From contig NW_024726235.1 in NCBI RefSeq assembly GCF_018991925.1, positions 8,469,787-8,533,786 on the forward strand: DNA of 64,000 nt, in the 5' to 3' direction. The stretch comes from Homarus americanus. Lineage: Eukaryota; Arthropoda; Malacostraca; Decapoda; Nephropidae. How positions within the stretch are numbered: position 1 is the stretch's first letter; each line of letters starts with the position of its first letter. The translations under genes and the position numbers were made by a program. Positions 1-11,509 of the stretch are shown here, piece by piece. A model generated the notes under the pieces. The model worked only from the letters and a program-made list of their open reading frames with translations, was not told the DNA's origin and made no database searches.

Positions 1-480
1 ATTTGTTAGTCTGTTTGTCTCTCTTTCTCGTTCTGACTAACTCTCTCTATCTCTCTCACTCATTCTGTCTGTCTGTCTTTCTGTCTGTCTTTCTCATACA
101 CAATATATATTTATGTTCTTATTGTAGAAAAAAATAAGAAGACTCAAAGTAAGAGGAAATGAGGTTTATATCACTGAGAGAATATGATAAAGGAGAGAGA
201 GAGAGAGAGAAAAGACAATAATAGAGAGAGAAACAAACACAGAGAGAATGAATGAGAGAAAAACAGAATGAGAGAGAGATGGGAGGACAAACAGACAGAA
301 TAAGTGAGACAGAGAGACAGACAAACAGAATGAGAACGAAAGAGACAGGCAGACAGAGAGAAAATAAGAAAGACCGATAGAGCCAAAGAGACAGAATGAG
401 ACACAGACAGACAGATACACTGAAGCATATACAGTTAGAGACATAGACAAGGACAAAAACAGAGAGAGATACAAACGAAG
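1..480. repeat. CT/GA-rich simple sequence
   Basis: Low-complexity pyrimidine-rich DNA (1-100) passes into purine-rich GAGA/ACAGA sequence (120-480). Reading frames through it give only Leu/Ser/Val-rich low-complexity peptides, so no gene is called. Confidence 0.9.
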
Positions 481-654
481 GCGCTTAACACATCATGGAA
501 AAAGTCAACATAAATTAGCTATGTTTACCCCCCAACGTTTGGTCAAAGAAAATAATTTTTTTTTTCACCATCAACTCAATTAACTTTCAGAACAAATTAA
601 GTTTCCGTTTGTTTTTATTTATTATTTTTTCTCAGAATTCACCTATGATCCTGT

Positions 655-820
655 TGTGTGTGTGAGAGAGAGAGAGAACATAGAAAATAATAGAAAAAAG
701 ACAGAGAATAAGAGAAAGAGATAATAAGAAAGAAAGAGAGAGAGATGAAGAAAAGAGAGGGAGGGAGAAAAACAAAATAGAGACGAAAAACAGAGAAAAG
801 AGAAAGACACATAGAAACAT

Positions 821-866
<46 letters not shown>
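655..866. repeat. GA microsatellite block
   Basis: Imperfect AGAGA/GAAA sequence ending in an uninterrupted (GA)n run at about 823-866. It directly abuts a non-LTR retrotransposon tail and may be where that copy's 5' truncation landed. Confidence 0.9.
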
Positions 867-868
<2 letters not shown>

Positions 869-875
869 ACTGCCA

Positions 876-1276
876 TTGAACTTGCCTAGCTTACACTACA
901 GACGGGCAAGGGGCGACCTAATTGAGGTGTATAAGCATCTCAGGGGACACTACTCAGTCGAGTGTCCTTACTTGGAGCTGGCGGACGCTCGACCCACAAG
1001 GGGTCTCAGCTCAAGATCGAAGCAGCCGCAAGTTCAAAAAACTGTGAGGGCAAACATTTTCGGAGTGAGAGTTGTGAACTCTTGGAACAATCTACCAGAG
1101 AGTGTTGTGACGGCACCGAGTGTGAGCTCTTTCAAGACCAGACTTGACCAACACTGCAGCAGGTTCAGGTACATTCAGGAGCCGGTGCATGCCCAGTACT
1201 TGCCAACAGTGCGTAACAGAGATGTGACAGATCGCCCAAGCGGCTAACGAGCCGATCAGTGGTGAAGAGGATAAAA
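876..1276 (+). mobile_element. non-LTR retrotransposon family A, 3' fragment
   Basis: A 5'-truncated copy carrying only the C-terminal tail of a reverse-transcriptase ORF. The peptide includes RRARGDLIEVYKHLRG and VRVVNSWNNLPESVV and ends in a KTRLDQH-type segment; this arrangement is usual downstream of the RT domain in CR1/L2/jockey-like elements. The reading frame is open from the microsatellite junction to the stop at 1245-1247. The 3' UTR (GGCTAACGAGCCGATCAGTG) ends near GAAGAGGATAAAAG at about 1276. Related copies lie at 14526-15010 (-) and 20040-20600 (+). No catalytic RT motifs remain, so it is a dead fragment. Confidence 0.8.
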
Positions 1277-1544
1277 GTAAAAAGTATTGCTACACACTTT
1301 AACACAAACATCCAAGACATTTCAACGTAACAAAGAATAAACACAAAATTAAAATTAAAATACAACATTACAAAGACCAACCTGACGAAGATATAAAAAA
1401 AATTAAAATAAATATAGTTAGCCTCTGTGATGTTTGCTTCTTGTTTCGTTATGTTCTGAATAAATTTGAGTCAGGGAAGAGTAATTTACCAGGCAAATCT
1501 TCTCTTGGTAGTGTTGAACGATGTATTTTATGTCCACAACACAC

Positions 1545-2010
1545 ACAGGTAATGAAGCCAAGCAGTCATGCAATATAGCCAACTTATATATACAAGAAAT
1601 ATAGCCGAATTATATAGCCAAATTATATATAGCCAAGAAATATAGCCAAATAATATCGTTAGTGTATGTAGCCAAGAAATTAAGACAGGTGGTGTAGCAA
1701 AATGATTAGCTACTTGATATAGCAAAGTAGCAAAGTCATATAATATAGCCAGGTAATATAGCGGAGTCATATGACCATGTAATATAGATGAGTCCAGTTA
1801 ATATAGCAAGAGATATAGCTTGATGATATACCCACATGAGAGAGTTACACTATACAGGTATACCCAGATTTTATATTCAGGTACTCGAATATACCCAGAA
1901 TATTTACCCAAAGACTCTCCATATATTCAGGTACTCTGTTATACCCAACATACTGTATATACCCAAATATACTCAAATATACTCAAACAAATCACACAAA
2001 AAATACCTCA
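1545..2010. repeat. degenerate ATATAGCCAA / TATACCCAAA repeats
   Basis: From about 1565 to 1820 the motif ATATAGCCAA recurs with variable spacers. From about 1850 to 2000 it is replaced by TATACCCA and TACTCAAA units. It looks like an eroded short-period tandem array. Confidence 0.6.
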
Positions 2011-2427
2011 ACTTCCGCCACATTTTATATCAGATGAAAAAATAAATATTAAATAATTTTTATTGCTCCGAGAAAGTCATAAAATATTTGCAATGATATT
2101 TTTTTCTGTCGATGTATCAGTTACTGGTGGAAGCTTTTAAAGGCGAGGGTCTTATTTTTACCCTAATTACTGTAGTCGTTTGAGTTAGATATTGTATTTA
2201 TATATGTTTTTGTTTGTTTGTTTGATGTTAATGGAAAGTGAGGATAGATTTTCTTTGTGGGATTACTCGCATTAGTTTATTTTCTTTTTCTCTTCCTCCT
2301 TCTCCTTCTTCCTCCTTCTTCTCCTTCCTTCTTCTTCTCCTTTAAGTTCTTTTCATATTCTTGATTGTTATTTGACAGAACAAGGTAAAGTAGGATGCAA
2401 AACAAAGAAAATATTACTCACAGGTGT

Positions 2428-2496
2428 ATGTGTGTGTGTCTACGTGTGTGTGTGTGTGTGTGTGTCTACGCGTGTGTGTGTGTGTGTGTGTGTTTC
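2428..2496. repeat. interrupted GT microsatellite
   Basis: (GT)n broken by CTACG interruptions. Confidence 0.9.
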
Positions 2497-2924
2497 TGTG
2501 TCTGTATCCCTACGTCTGGGCCCGTGTGTGAATAAATTAATACCGAAAACCTGCTAAAATCAAACGCCACCAAATCCTTTCAACAACAAGTTCAACGATC
2601 CACTTCAGCCCAGTCGGCCCCTCCACCTACCTGCGATGATTCAGTAAACACATTACACCTTTGTTACCTCAGTCTCTCTCTATCTCTCTCTATATATACT
2701 TTAGAACCAGGTGTGTGTGTGTATAGTTAATGAAAACGGTCTATGTCTACAATGTATACCTGCATTGTCTCTATACATGGTGAACTGTGTATATTAGCTG
2801 TGCTGATTATACATTCTAATTTATTGTATATTTCTACGGCGAATTTTACTGAATAAATATCTATCTATTTATGTATCTCTCTCTCTCTCTCTTAGTCGTC
2901 GAAACTGCAGGTCGTGTGGACGGC

Positions 2925-2989
2925 GGGAAGGGAAGGGAAGGGAAGGGAAGGGAAGGGAAGGGAAGGGAAGAGAGAGAGAGAGAGAGAGA
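2925..2989. repeat. (GGGAA)n then (GA)n compound repeat
   Basis: About nine copies of GGGAA are followed immediately by a (GA)n run, forming a purine-only strand about 65 nt long. Confidence 0.9.
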
Positions 2990-3109
2990 TATGATGAAGG
3001 AAGACAGGTGAGACGCCCACAAAAACACAGGTTAATTAAGTTGTTCAGAGTATCAGGACCTTTGCCCTCACTCGCTTTGTTTTTCCAGCCTCTGAAGGTT
3101 AAATTCTAA

Positions 3110-3480
3110 GTGTACTACAGCTCATAAATTTCTAAGTATACTTCAGCCAATAAATTTCTAAGTATTGTAGCTATATTACAATCAATATATACTAAGTGTA
3201 CTGCAGCTAATAAATATCAACCAATACATTTCTAAGTATTGTGTATTTCAACCAATACATTTCTAAGTATTCTATATTTCAACCAATACATTTCTAAGTA
3301 TTCTATATTTCAACCAATACATTTCTAAGTATTCTATATTTCAACCAATCAGCTTCTAGGTATAGTATATCTCAACCGATAAATTTCTAAGTAGTGTATA
3401 TTTCAACCAATAAATTTCTCAAGTCTTGTATATTTCAACCAATAAATTTATAAATATACTACAGCTAATAAACATCTACT
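3110..3480. repeat. 31-bp minisatellite
   Basis: About ten units of a 31-bp repeat centred on ACCAATACATTTCTAAGTAT. The central units (3225-3350) are almost identical and the outer ones decay. Confidence 0.85.
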
Positions 3481-3754
3481 ATACTGTAGTATTACATTCA
3501 AATTTAGACAAAAATACAATATACAACATTAGAATAAAGAATACTCTCCCTATACACATACAATAATACAACACTATACAAATTCAAGTCACTGATACAA
3601 TATTACGGGAAAAGTACTCCCAGCATACATACTATAATCATACAGCAGCCGTGTCCTATTAAAAAAAGTCAGAAATACAAGTTTGTGTATGAATGACCCG
3701 CTATACACAGAACAATACAATACCACTATACAATGTCACGTTATAAAGAGGCCT

Positions 3755-3755
<1 letters not shown>

Positions 3756-3801
<46 letters not shown>

Positions 3802-3883
3802 AGAAAAAGAAAGACAAGAGCGAAGAGAAAGAGAGAGAAAACGAGAGAAGGAAAAAGAAAAAGAGAGAAAAATAAAAAAGACA

Positions 3884-3922
<39 letters not shown>
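3756..3922. repeat. compound GT/GA microsatellite
   Basis: (GT)n at 3756-3795, a purine-rich spacer, then (GA)n at 3887-3921. Confidence 0.95.
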
Positions 3923-3925
<3 letters not shown>

Positions 3926-4119
3926 TAGAGAACACAGGGTTACAATTTTCACCTATAGTATAAAACATAACACGTATACGCACAAGTTAACACACCCGTT
4001 GTTACTTGTGTGAAAAATGGGACACAAATTGTCGACACATGTAGCCAGTTGCCCAAAGTTGTGTGGGTGAGGTGGCCAACGTAAACAAACTAACTGTGAC
4101 AATATAATTTTTTTTCTTA

Positions 4120-4290
4120 CAGTTGTCGTTCACTGTAAAAAATAACAAAGAAAAAAAAATAGTGAAGTAATTTCTTTCCTTTTATCGTTCACTGTAAAAA
4201 ATAACAAAGAAAAATGGTGATGTTATTTTCCATTTATGTCGTTCACGGTAAAATTAACAGGAAGTAACATGGTTATTTTTTTTCCTTTGT
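4120..4290. repeat. three ~66-bp tandem units
   Basis: TCGTTCACTGTAAAAAATAA followed by an A-rich and then T-rich stretch occurs three times with decreasing identity. Confidence 0.6.
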
Positions 4291-4582
4291 ACATTTTAAC
4301 ATTCGTTGGGTTTAGAGGTGTAATATTTTGTGTTGTATAAGACTGGTGATGTTATTATGCATTACTGCGGTTCAACAACTAATAATGCCATTCAGTTCTT
4401 TATTTGTTATGTTATACGTTATGTTATGTGTTGTTATGATGTGTTGATATGTTATGTTATATGTTGTTATGTTGTTATGTTATGTAAGATGGTCTACTGA
4501 AGAAGGTAGCCGATAGAGTCAGGTGGTCGTTGAAAGGAAAAATCTCATAATCTCTGTCACAAACACTTTTTCCCCCCCCCAG

Positions 4583-4741
4583 CAGCAGGAGTTATTGCGT
4601 GCAGTGAGCGATAGTGGTGTCTGCCGCCTTGGTTCCAATAGTAAGACTTCAGCACCAACACTGCAACGCGCTATTTATAACACAGTAACCCATAGTGTAC
4701 GTGGCAGACACCCTGGGGGCGTAACACTCGTTTTCTCTCAA
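4583..4741 (+). CDS. possible isolated internal exon, unknown product
   Basis: A strong polypyrimidine tract and AG acceptor end at 4582, and a GTAAAC donor begins at 4742. The 159 nt between them form 53 open codons in phase 0 at both ends, without simple-sequence bias. The peptide contains QQELLRAVSDSGVCRLGS and ends near GGVTLVFSQ. I do not recognise the family, and no partner exon was found nearby. It could be a chance open frame, a transposon relic or a genuine exon of a gene outside the window. Confidence 0.2.
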
Positions 4742-5174
4742 GTAAACGAGATATATGATCATGGTGCCTTTGTGTATGATCGTGTGGGCACTTTCTTTAT
4801 CTTTCTTTCTCTTAGTCCTTTCCATTCCTTTTCTTCTTATCTATCTATCTATTTGTCTCCCTCTCCAATACCTTTACTAAGTCGAGGAATAATAGAATAT
4901 AAGTGAACGCCCATCCAACAAAGCCTCGAGAGAATGTGGATCACACCTGCCGTATACTGATCACAAAAGACTCCAGCTGTGTCTTACAATTCACACGCTA
5001 TAAAAAAAACTATTATTAACTGTATACCGATCAAGGATATATAAATTGAATTGAGGATAGATATACTGAATAGAGATAGACATTATATAATAGGTTAGCC
5101 TCGTCTAGAAAGTAAAAAAATAAGTTTACACGGGTGAACTTAATTAGTTACCTTTAGCTACTTAACAATAAGAG

Positions 5175-5484
5175 CAGGGCCGGATTAAGCTTAATAGGGG
5201 CCTGAGGCACAGATCAACTTGGGGCCCCCTACCCTCAAGGTATATATAAATAACAAGAACAAAATATACCCAAATTTATCAATGATTTCATCAATATTAA
5301 GTTTCTGCAAAATAACACATTCAATGTTCATAAGAGACAGAAAATTGAGACTTTGCTAGGACATCGTTGAAAGAAGTTCATGTTTTATACGCTTCAACTT
5401 CGAGAATGTTTGGATTTGGGGGCCCCTTAGAGCCGGGAGGCCTGAGGCCAGTGCCTCAAGTGCGTCATGGTTAATCCGGCACTG
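5175..5484. mobile_element. hAT-like MITE with 8-bp target duplication
   Basis: The ends are imperfect inverted repeats: CAGGGCCGGATTAAG on the left and, read inward from the right, CAGTGCCGGATTAAC. The flanks AATAAGAG (5167-5174) and AATAAGAA (5485-5492) form an 8-bp target duplication with one mismatch, the length typical of hAT elements. There is no transposase reading frame inside 310 bp, so the copy is non-autonomous. Confidence 0.8.
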
Positions 5485-5525
5485 AATAAGAAACTATCCT
5501 TACAAGTACAGTACAGTATAATAAC

Positions 5526-6018
5526 ATAAGAACATAAGAAAATAAGGAGTCTGCAATAGGCCGGTTGGCCTGTGCATGGCAGCTCCTGTAGGGAGTTACA
5601 ACCACTCTCTATCGTCCATGAATCTATCCAGTCTCCTTTTAAAACTTTCCAGAGTTCCCGCACTTACTACAAAGTTGCTAAGCTTGTTCCACTCATCCAC
5701 CACCCTATTTGTGAACCAGTTCCTTCCTATCTCCCTCCTAAACCTAAACTTATCCAACTTAAATCCGTTGCTACAAGTCCTATCTATATCTCCTTTATTG
5801 ATTCCTTTCACCCACTTAAATACTTCTATCATATCTCCCCGCACTCTTCGTCTTTCTAGGGAATGCAAGTTTAGTTTCTTTAACCTATCTTGATATGGAA
5901 GGTTTCCAAGTCCCGGAATCATTTTCGTCATTCTTCGCTGCACCGACTCCAGGGAATTGATATCCATTCTATAATAAGGGCACCAGAACTGAACCGCATA
6001 ATCGAGGTGCGGCCTTTG
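5526..6018 (-). mobile_element. non-LTR retrotransposon family B, 5'-truncated copy
   Basis: A minus-strand C-terminal RT tail. The peptide runs MDINSLESVQRRMTKMIPG, then LNLHSLERRRVRGDMIEVFK, then FRREIGRNWFTNRVVDEWNK and ends near RRLDRFMDD. Compared with the copies at 7696-9126 and 52376-53290 it lacks about 29 bp near 5775 (the sequence encoding VLIISEQDR). The 3' end is marked by TGCCATGCACAGGCC and a run of ACATAAG-like units at 5526-5545. No catalytic residues are present. Confidence 0.85.
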
Positions 6019-6189
6019 AGACAGTGATACATAGAGGCTTCTTTCCTCGTGTCACCTTGCTAAGCCAATTACGTATTATAAAATGTTTTAATTAAATAGT
6101 CATCAAGAACTTATGTTAGGCTCGTCTCAGTCAAGTTTGCAGTTACAAGTACACCTGTAGTAATGTATTTTGGGGGGACGTGACCCTGA

Positions 6190-6400
6190 ATGTTTGTGGC
6201 TCGCTGATTGGTGGGGTGTTACATACGCGTTGATTGGTGGATTGTTTCATACTCGGTGATTTGGTAGACTGTTATACACGCTATCACTGTGATTGGTGGA
6301 GTATTAGACTATTTCATGTATAGTACTGTGATTGGTGGACCGTTTCATACTCTGTGATTAGTGTTGTGTTTGAAGCTCTGTGATTGGTGAACTGTCACTG
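6190..6400. repeat. degenerate ~30-bp repeats built on GTGATTGGTGG
   Basis: GATTGGTGG or close variants occur about seven times at roughly 25-40-bp spacing, separated by TTTCATAC- or TTATACAC-like spacers. Each unit contains an inverted CCAAT box (ATTGG). Confidence 0.6.
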
Positions 6401-6451
6401 TAGATTTAGAGACTTCAAAATATGAGCTGTTGCGAGAGACAGACAGAGGCA

Positions 6452-6452
6452 T

Positions 6453-6491
<39 letters not shown>
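6452..6491. repeat. GA microsatellite
   Basis: Uninterrupted (GA)n run. Confidence 0.95.
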
Positions 6492-6669
6492 ATAGCAGAA
6501 AAATACCAGGTAGGCAAAAACCTGATTAACAAAACATTAAAAATAATTTGAAGAAAGGGAAACGTGTTTAAAAATGAAGACATAAAAACAAGTAAAAAAA
6601 AAATTCTTGGGAGAATAAGTTATAGAGTGAAGAAGGTGGGTGAGATTGGCGCTGTGGAGGGAACTATAC

Positions 6670-6842
6670 AATGGGGGGGAGGGGTCAGGGGAGGGGTCAG
6701 AAAGGGGAGGGGTCAGGGGAGGAGAGGGTGGGGTCAGGGGAAGGATGGGGTGGGGTCAGGGGAAGGAGGGGAGGATGGGGTGGGGTCAGCGGGGAGAGGA
6801 GAGGAGGGGGTTAGGGTCAGTGAGATAGAGAGAGGAGGGGGG
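6670..6842. repeat. G-rich GGGGAGGGGTCAG minisatellite
   Basis: Repeats of GGGGTCAGGGGAGG and GGATGGGGTGGGG make this strand almost pure purine with many runs of four or more G. Gly/Arg-rich frames through it are repeat artefacts. Confidence 0.85.
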
Positions 6843-7529
6843 TGAGTCTCCGGGTTGAATCTCCAGTGAAAATAATGCCCAGGGAGTGACAGCTTCAACA
6901 TAACGAGAGACACCATTAGGTTTTCAAAGGGTCCTTCAGGATACTGTCTGGAGCTCTGGGATGTTGGTAAAATTTTGACGTTTTTCTGAGACCAACTGTG
7001 AGTCACGTGCGTTTCTCTTATGGTCTGTTTACTTCAGTCAGCTGATTGACGACTGTGTTCCTTATGTGGTTTATTTACTTCTATCAGCTGATCATCAAGG
7101 TCTTCTTATGGTTTGTATACTTTAGTTAGGTGAATATTATGTATTCAGTACATAGTTTGTGATCTACAGTTGACTAATAACATAAATTGTGCTTTTTCTA
7201 ATTATAATTCCTTTTATCTTTAGGTTTTATACACACGAGTCTGGAACCGAATAAAACAAAATCTGTTTTACTCATTTTTCTCATATTTCTTTAATGACCG
7301 TCACATAATGTACACATTTTCTCCTTCTCGTGTACAATATGAGACACTGTGAAGTAAGTCATTAGTCCTGAGACAAACAAACTCTACGGGAAAAGTAATT
7401 ATTTGATAGATATATAAAAACGATAACTATGGGGAGGATTAATTTCTTCAACAACAAAAATAATATTGCAATTTACTGTTTAAGACTAGAACCCGCCAGA
7501 CAGGGCCAGTACAGGGCGTAGAGGTTATG

Positions 7530-7680
7530 CTGTTGTGTAGGGTGATCAACATGAGGTGAGGTCAACCTGGACTTGTAATGATATCAATGGGGTCAAACTG
7601 TAATTGAGTTAGTACAGTGGGGTTAAACTGTAAATGAATTCAACATGGTGGGGTCAACTTGTGGGGGACTCAACTTGTAT
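7530..7680. repeat. degenerate ~35-bp GGGGTCAAACTGTAA repeats
   Basis: GGGTCAA(A/C)CTG-type units recur about four times just before the 3' end of the family B retrotransposon copy. Confidence 0.5.
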
Positions 7681-7689
7681 CTGCGAGCG

Positions 7690-9126
7690 TTCAGACATAA
7701 GAACATAAGAAGAACATAAGAAAATAAGGAGTCTGCAATAGGCCGGTTGGCCTGTGCATGGCAGCTCCTGTCGAGAGTTACTACCACTCTCTATCATCCA
7801 TGAATCTATCCAGCCTCCTTTTGAAACTTTCCAGCGTTCCAGCACTTACTACAAAGTAAAACAGTTCCTTCCTATCTCCCTCCTAAACCTAAACTTATCC
7901 AACTTAAATCCGTTGCTCCGAGTCCTATCCTGCTCGGATATTATAAGAACTTTATCTATATCACCTTTATTGATTCCTTTCACCCACTTAAATACTTCTA
8001 TCATATCTCCCCGCACTCTTCGTCTTTCTAGGGAATGCAAGTTTAGTTTCTTTAAGCTATCCTCATATGGAAGGTTTCTAAGTCCCGGAATCATTTTCGT
8101 CATTCTTCGCTGCACCGACTCCAGTGAATTGATATCCATTCTATAATAAGGGCACCAGAACTGAACCGCATAATCGAGGTGCGGCCTGACTAGCGCAAGA
8201 TAGTTGCAATAAGACCTCTGCACTCTTATTACTTACACTTCTAGATATAAAAACCCAATACTCTGTTTGCCTTATTTCGAACAACGCACTGTTTTTCTAG
8301 GCCGTAGGTCCGGGCTTACAAGTACCCTAGATCTCTTTCACAAGTCGACTTCTCTGGGTTGATGTTGTTAAAGGCTACATACCCATTGACAGGTATTTAC
8401 AATTTCGCCCCAATATAAGTACATACACTTGCTGGTGTTAATTCATTTATATTTCAGACCACCCCTGCAGTTTATTTAGATCCTCCTGTAATGCATTTGC
8501 ATCCTGCCCTGAATTAATCTGCCGCCCTATTTTGGTGTCATCCGCAAACTTGCTTATGTCACTGCTGATCCCAGTATCTAGATCGTTTATGTAGATTATG
8601 AACAAGAGTGGGCCTAGTACTGACCCCTGGGGAACCCCACTGGTTACACGACCCCACTCAGATTTAACACCATCTGCCTTGACCCTCTGCGTTATATCGG
8701 TGAGCCATGATTTTATCCAATTTAAAACTTCCCCTCGATGCCGTGAGCCTTAAATTTTCTCAGAAGCCTCTGATGCGGTACTCTGTCAAATGCTTTGCTA
8801 AAGTCAAAGTAAATAACATCGTAATTTTCGTCATTATCTACTACCTCGAAGACTTTCCTAAAAAACGTCAGTAGATTTGTTAGACAAGATTTTCCCTTTG
8901 TAAACCCATGTTGAGAGTCGTAGATTAATTTGATTTTCTCTAGATGCGATCGGATGCTATCTGCTATAATTGATTCAAGAAATTTCCCCACTACTGACGT
9001 CAAACTGATCGGCCGGTAATTTGACGCTGATGCTCTGTCTCCCTTTTTGAATATGGGTACTACATTTGCCTGTTTCCACAAGTCTGGCACAACTCCGGTG
9101 TCTAATGATTTTGTAAATAAATTTAC
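7690..9126 (-). mobile_element. non-LTR retrotransposon family B, longest copy with RT core
   Basis: Minus-strand element keeping the RT domain. From 9090 downward the frame gives NYRPISLTSVVGKFLE, QHGFTKGKSCLTNLL and DVIYFDFSKAFDRVPHQRL. A frameshift near 8740 moves the frame, after which GVPQGSVLGPLLFIIYINDL and the catalytic motif FADDTK follow (GTCATCCGCAAA at 8537-8548 encodes FADD). Degenerate sequence then leads to the C-terminal tail (8223 down to 7745), which lacks about 43 bp near 7857 compared with the 52.4-kb copy. RT motifs and layout are of the CR1/L2/jockey type. The endonuclease domain is absent (5' truncation at about 9126), and the frameshift and deletion make it inactive. 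Confidence 0.9.
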
Positions 9127-10453
9127 GAGGGTCCGCTAATCATGAAGTTAACACAGATATTTATTGAACGTATTTTGCAAGACAAGAAAGAATAAGGAGA
9201 AGTGAAATAACATAAAATGATAAATTGGTTATACAACTCGTGAATCAGATCAGAAACTTGAAGCGCCAACTTGGCGGGGAGAGCATAAGTTCTGCCTCTA
9301 ACTCACTTACAGTAAGTGGGAGGAGACACGTGTTGAACAACTTCCCCAGAGAGAATGAAGAACTTGTCTGTCTTAAAGATAGAGACACTATTGTTGGAGG
9401 GAGACAGACAGACAGAGACAACTTCCTCGTGGTGGGATTCGGTTCAATATGAGCACCACTTAGTGTTCTAGTTCAGGATGAAATGTTTCCCCGTGTTTCA
9501 ATTGCAGGGAGTCATTCACCAATTTGTTAAGAGTAGAGTCGGCTTTTGGGAGTTTTCATTCCGGAAGGACAAAACTTTTACTGTGGGACGGAGATAAGAG
9601 AACGCTCGTCAGGTGGAGGTGTAAGGAGAGCATCCTGGCCTGGGAAATAACTGACTGGGCATATGTGATCTAGGGCAGATGAGACAGACTTGGGAAGGAA
9701 TCTGGAGAGGTTGGGTCATGTGGCCGAGAGGTGGGAAGCATATGAACGAGAAATCTGAATGTTGGTCTCTGAGGAAGTTTGATTGCAAATTAATTAGATT
9801 ACATATTTTCGCCCGTAAATACTATAAAGACGAGCAACATATTACGACATTTTGAGTCGCTTCACAACCTGACATACCAACCATTCGGAGATGACACAGC
9901 CATAGTGATCATTCTGAAATCTGTCGTGACCAACTGTAAGATAACTTTCGTCGTCTGTACAATGTCTATACCTACAACAGACACAACTACAACATACAGA
10001 CACACTCACAGTATTATTGTCACTTACCGCCGCCCCACAAGGGTCTGGTCCACAGGTAACGAGCGAGTGAGGCCATCAACGGTGGTTACTTGAGCGCGGT
10101 GAGTGAAGGAGACACCTGGCCGAGTGAAGGGGAATCATTTTCACCTCAGCAAGCTTTGCCCATAAGAGTCACGAGTGTCCGAGCCAGAAGGACATGCGTA
10201 ACCGGCTCCAACCGAGGTCACCTCACTGGAAATTCATTCGTTAATGGTCACTGACACTACATATTGGCACCAAACTTTATGCAGACTGTCATTAGACATT
10301 CGTGCACCACTAGACACAGACACATCACCACAAGAACCACACTAACACTGCAATAACCCCACACAACAGCCGAGTACGGAACACTGCAGAAGCCAACGTC
10401 GGTGCTGCCCTCTGTAATGGAATCGACTTACTAACAGCACCGATACACTTTTC
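9127..10453. other. intergenic, no gene seen
   Basis: Mixed-composition DNA with only short open frames. None has convincing splice signals or recognisable motifs. Confidence 0.6.
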
Positions 10454-10614
10454 AGATCACCTGAAAATTAGGCACCCCAGTTTATTTCACCTGAGGATTA
10501 AACACCCTAACACTTAACTTAACCTAATCCACCCCCATCCCTAGGTTGTGTTAGACAGTTGAATCATCAGACGAAATTAAGCTAGGGAAGGGAGGTCTAT
10601 TCTTCAGGTGATCC
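10454..10614. mobile_element. CACCTGAA-ended MITE, copy 1
   Basis: The left arm begins GATCACCTGAAAATTAGGCA and the right arm ends TTCAGGTGATCCG, its approximate reverse complement. A second internal TTATTTCACCTGAGGATTAA motif lies 30 bp in. The same structure recurs at 12634-12743 and 63668-63838, defining a family of about 160 bp with no coding capacity. Confidence 0.65.
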
Positions 10615-11458
10615 GAATTTTCTAGTATTAAAGTCATATTTTTGTTGCCGTTTCTGAGAGGTACAGTTATCTCGGTGGCAAAAAGGGAAGACATAAACAC
10701 TACACTACTTATGATGTTGTAAACTGACAAGGCAGATGAAAGTCACAGCGCCTCAAATCACAGCGAATCAGGAAACAGTGACTCAGATGGTAAAACACTG
10801 GACTAGACTATCTCTAACCATATCAACAAGACATAATTATACTCACTCGAATTCCGATCTAGAAAAAAAACATAACAGACCCAAATACTTTGTACAATAT
10901 AATGCTTAATGAATATATAACTACACTAACCGGTTATTGAAACAGTACAGATATTAACACTGAAGTTACTATTGATACACCGCTCAACGGGTATTTAATT
11001 AATCATGGGTGTTGTCTGTGTATGAGGAACGTGCTGAATACTGCAGTGCGTTTATTTACATTACATTACATATATATTAGTTCCGTATTCCATTACTGAT
11101 AGTTGTCATGTATGTATTTGTTTTTCCTTAATTATTTCACTGAGGATAAAAGTTTATATATTTTTTTTAGTATCATTAACAGAATGAATGAATGAAGGAA
11201 TGAGAATCTAATTCATTAAGAAAATACATTAAACCTGATTAAAAACATCATTTTAATCCCTAGTCCCTAGGCCATACGATACTTTTTCCTGAGTTTCTAT
11301 GTATTTTAACTGATATAATTAAATATAGTAAGTATATAATTGAGTTCAGTTATAGTTTGCTATAACATACTAAACTCAGTATACTGCGCTTAGTGTGTGT
11401 AAAATTCCCGAGCATGAAGGAAAAAATATCTCATTACAGTATTTGTCTTGTATTGGAG

Positions 11459-11509
<51 letters not shown>

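Larger units (their letters stand above)
1277..3109. other. intergenic, AT-rich, no gene seen
   Basis: No exon with convincing splice sites or recognisable peptide was found. The stretch holds degenerate tandem repeats (1540-2010), a GT microsatellite and a GGGAA array, listed separately. Confidence 0.6.
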
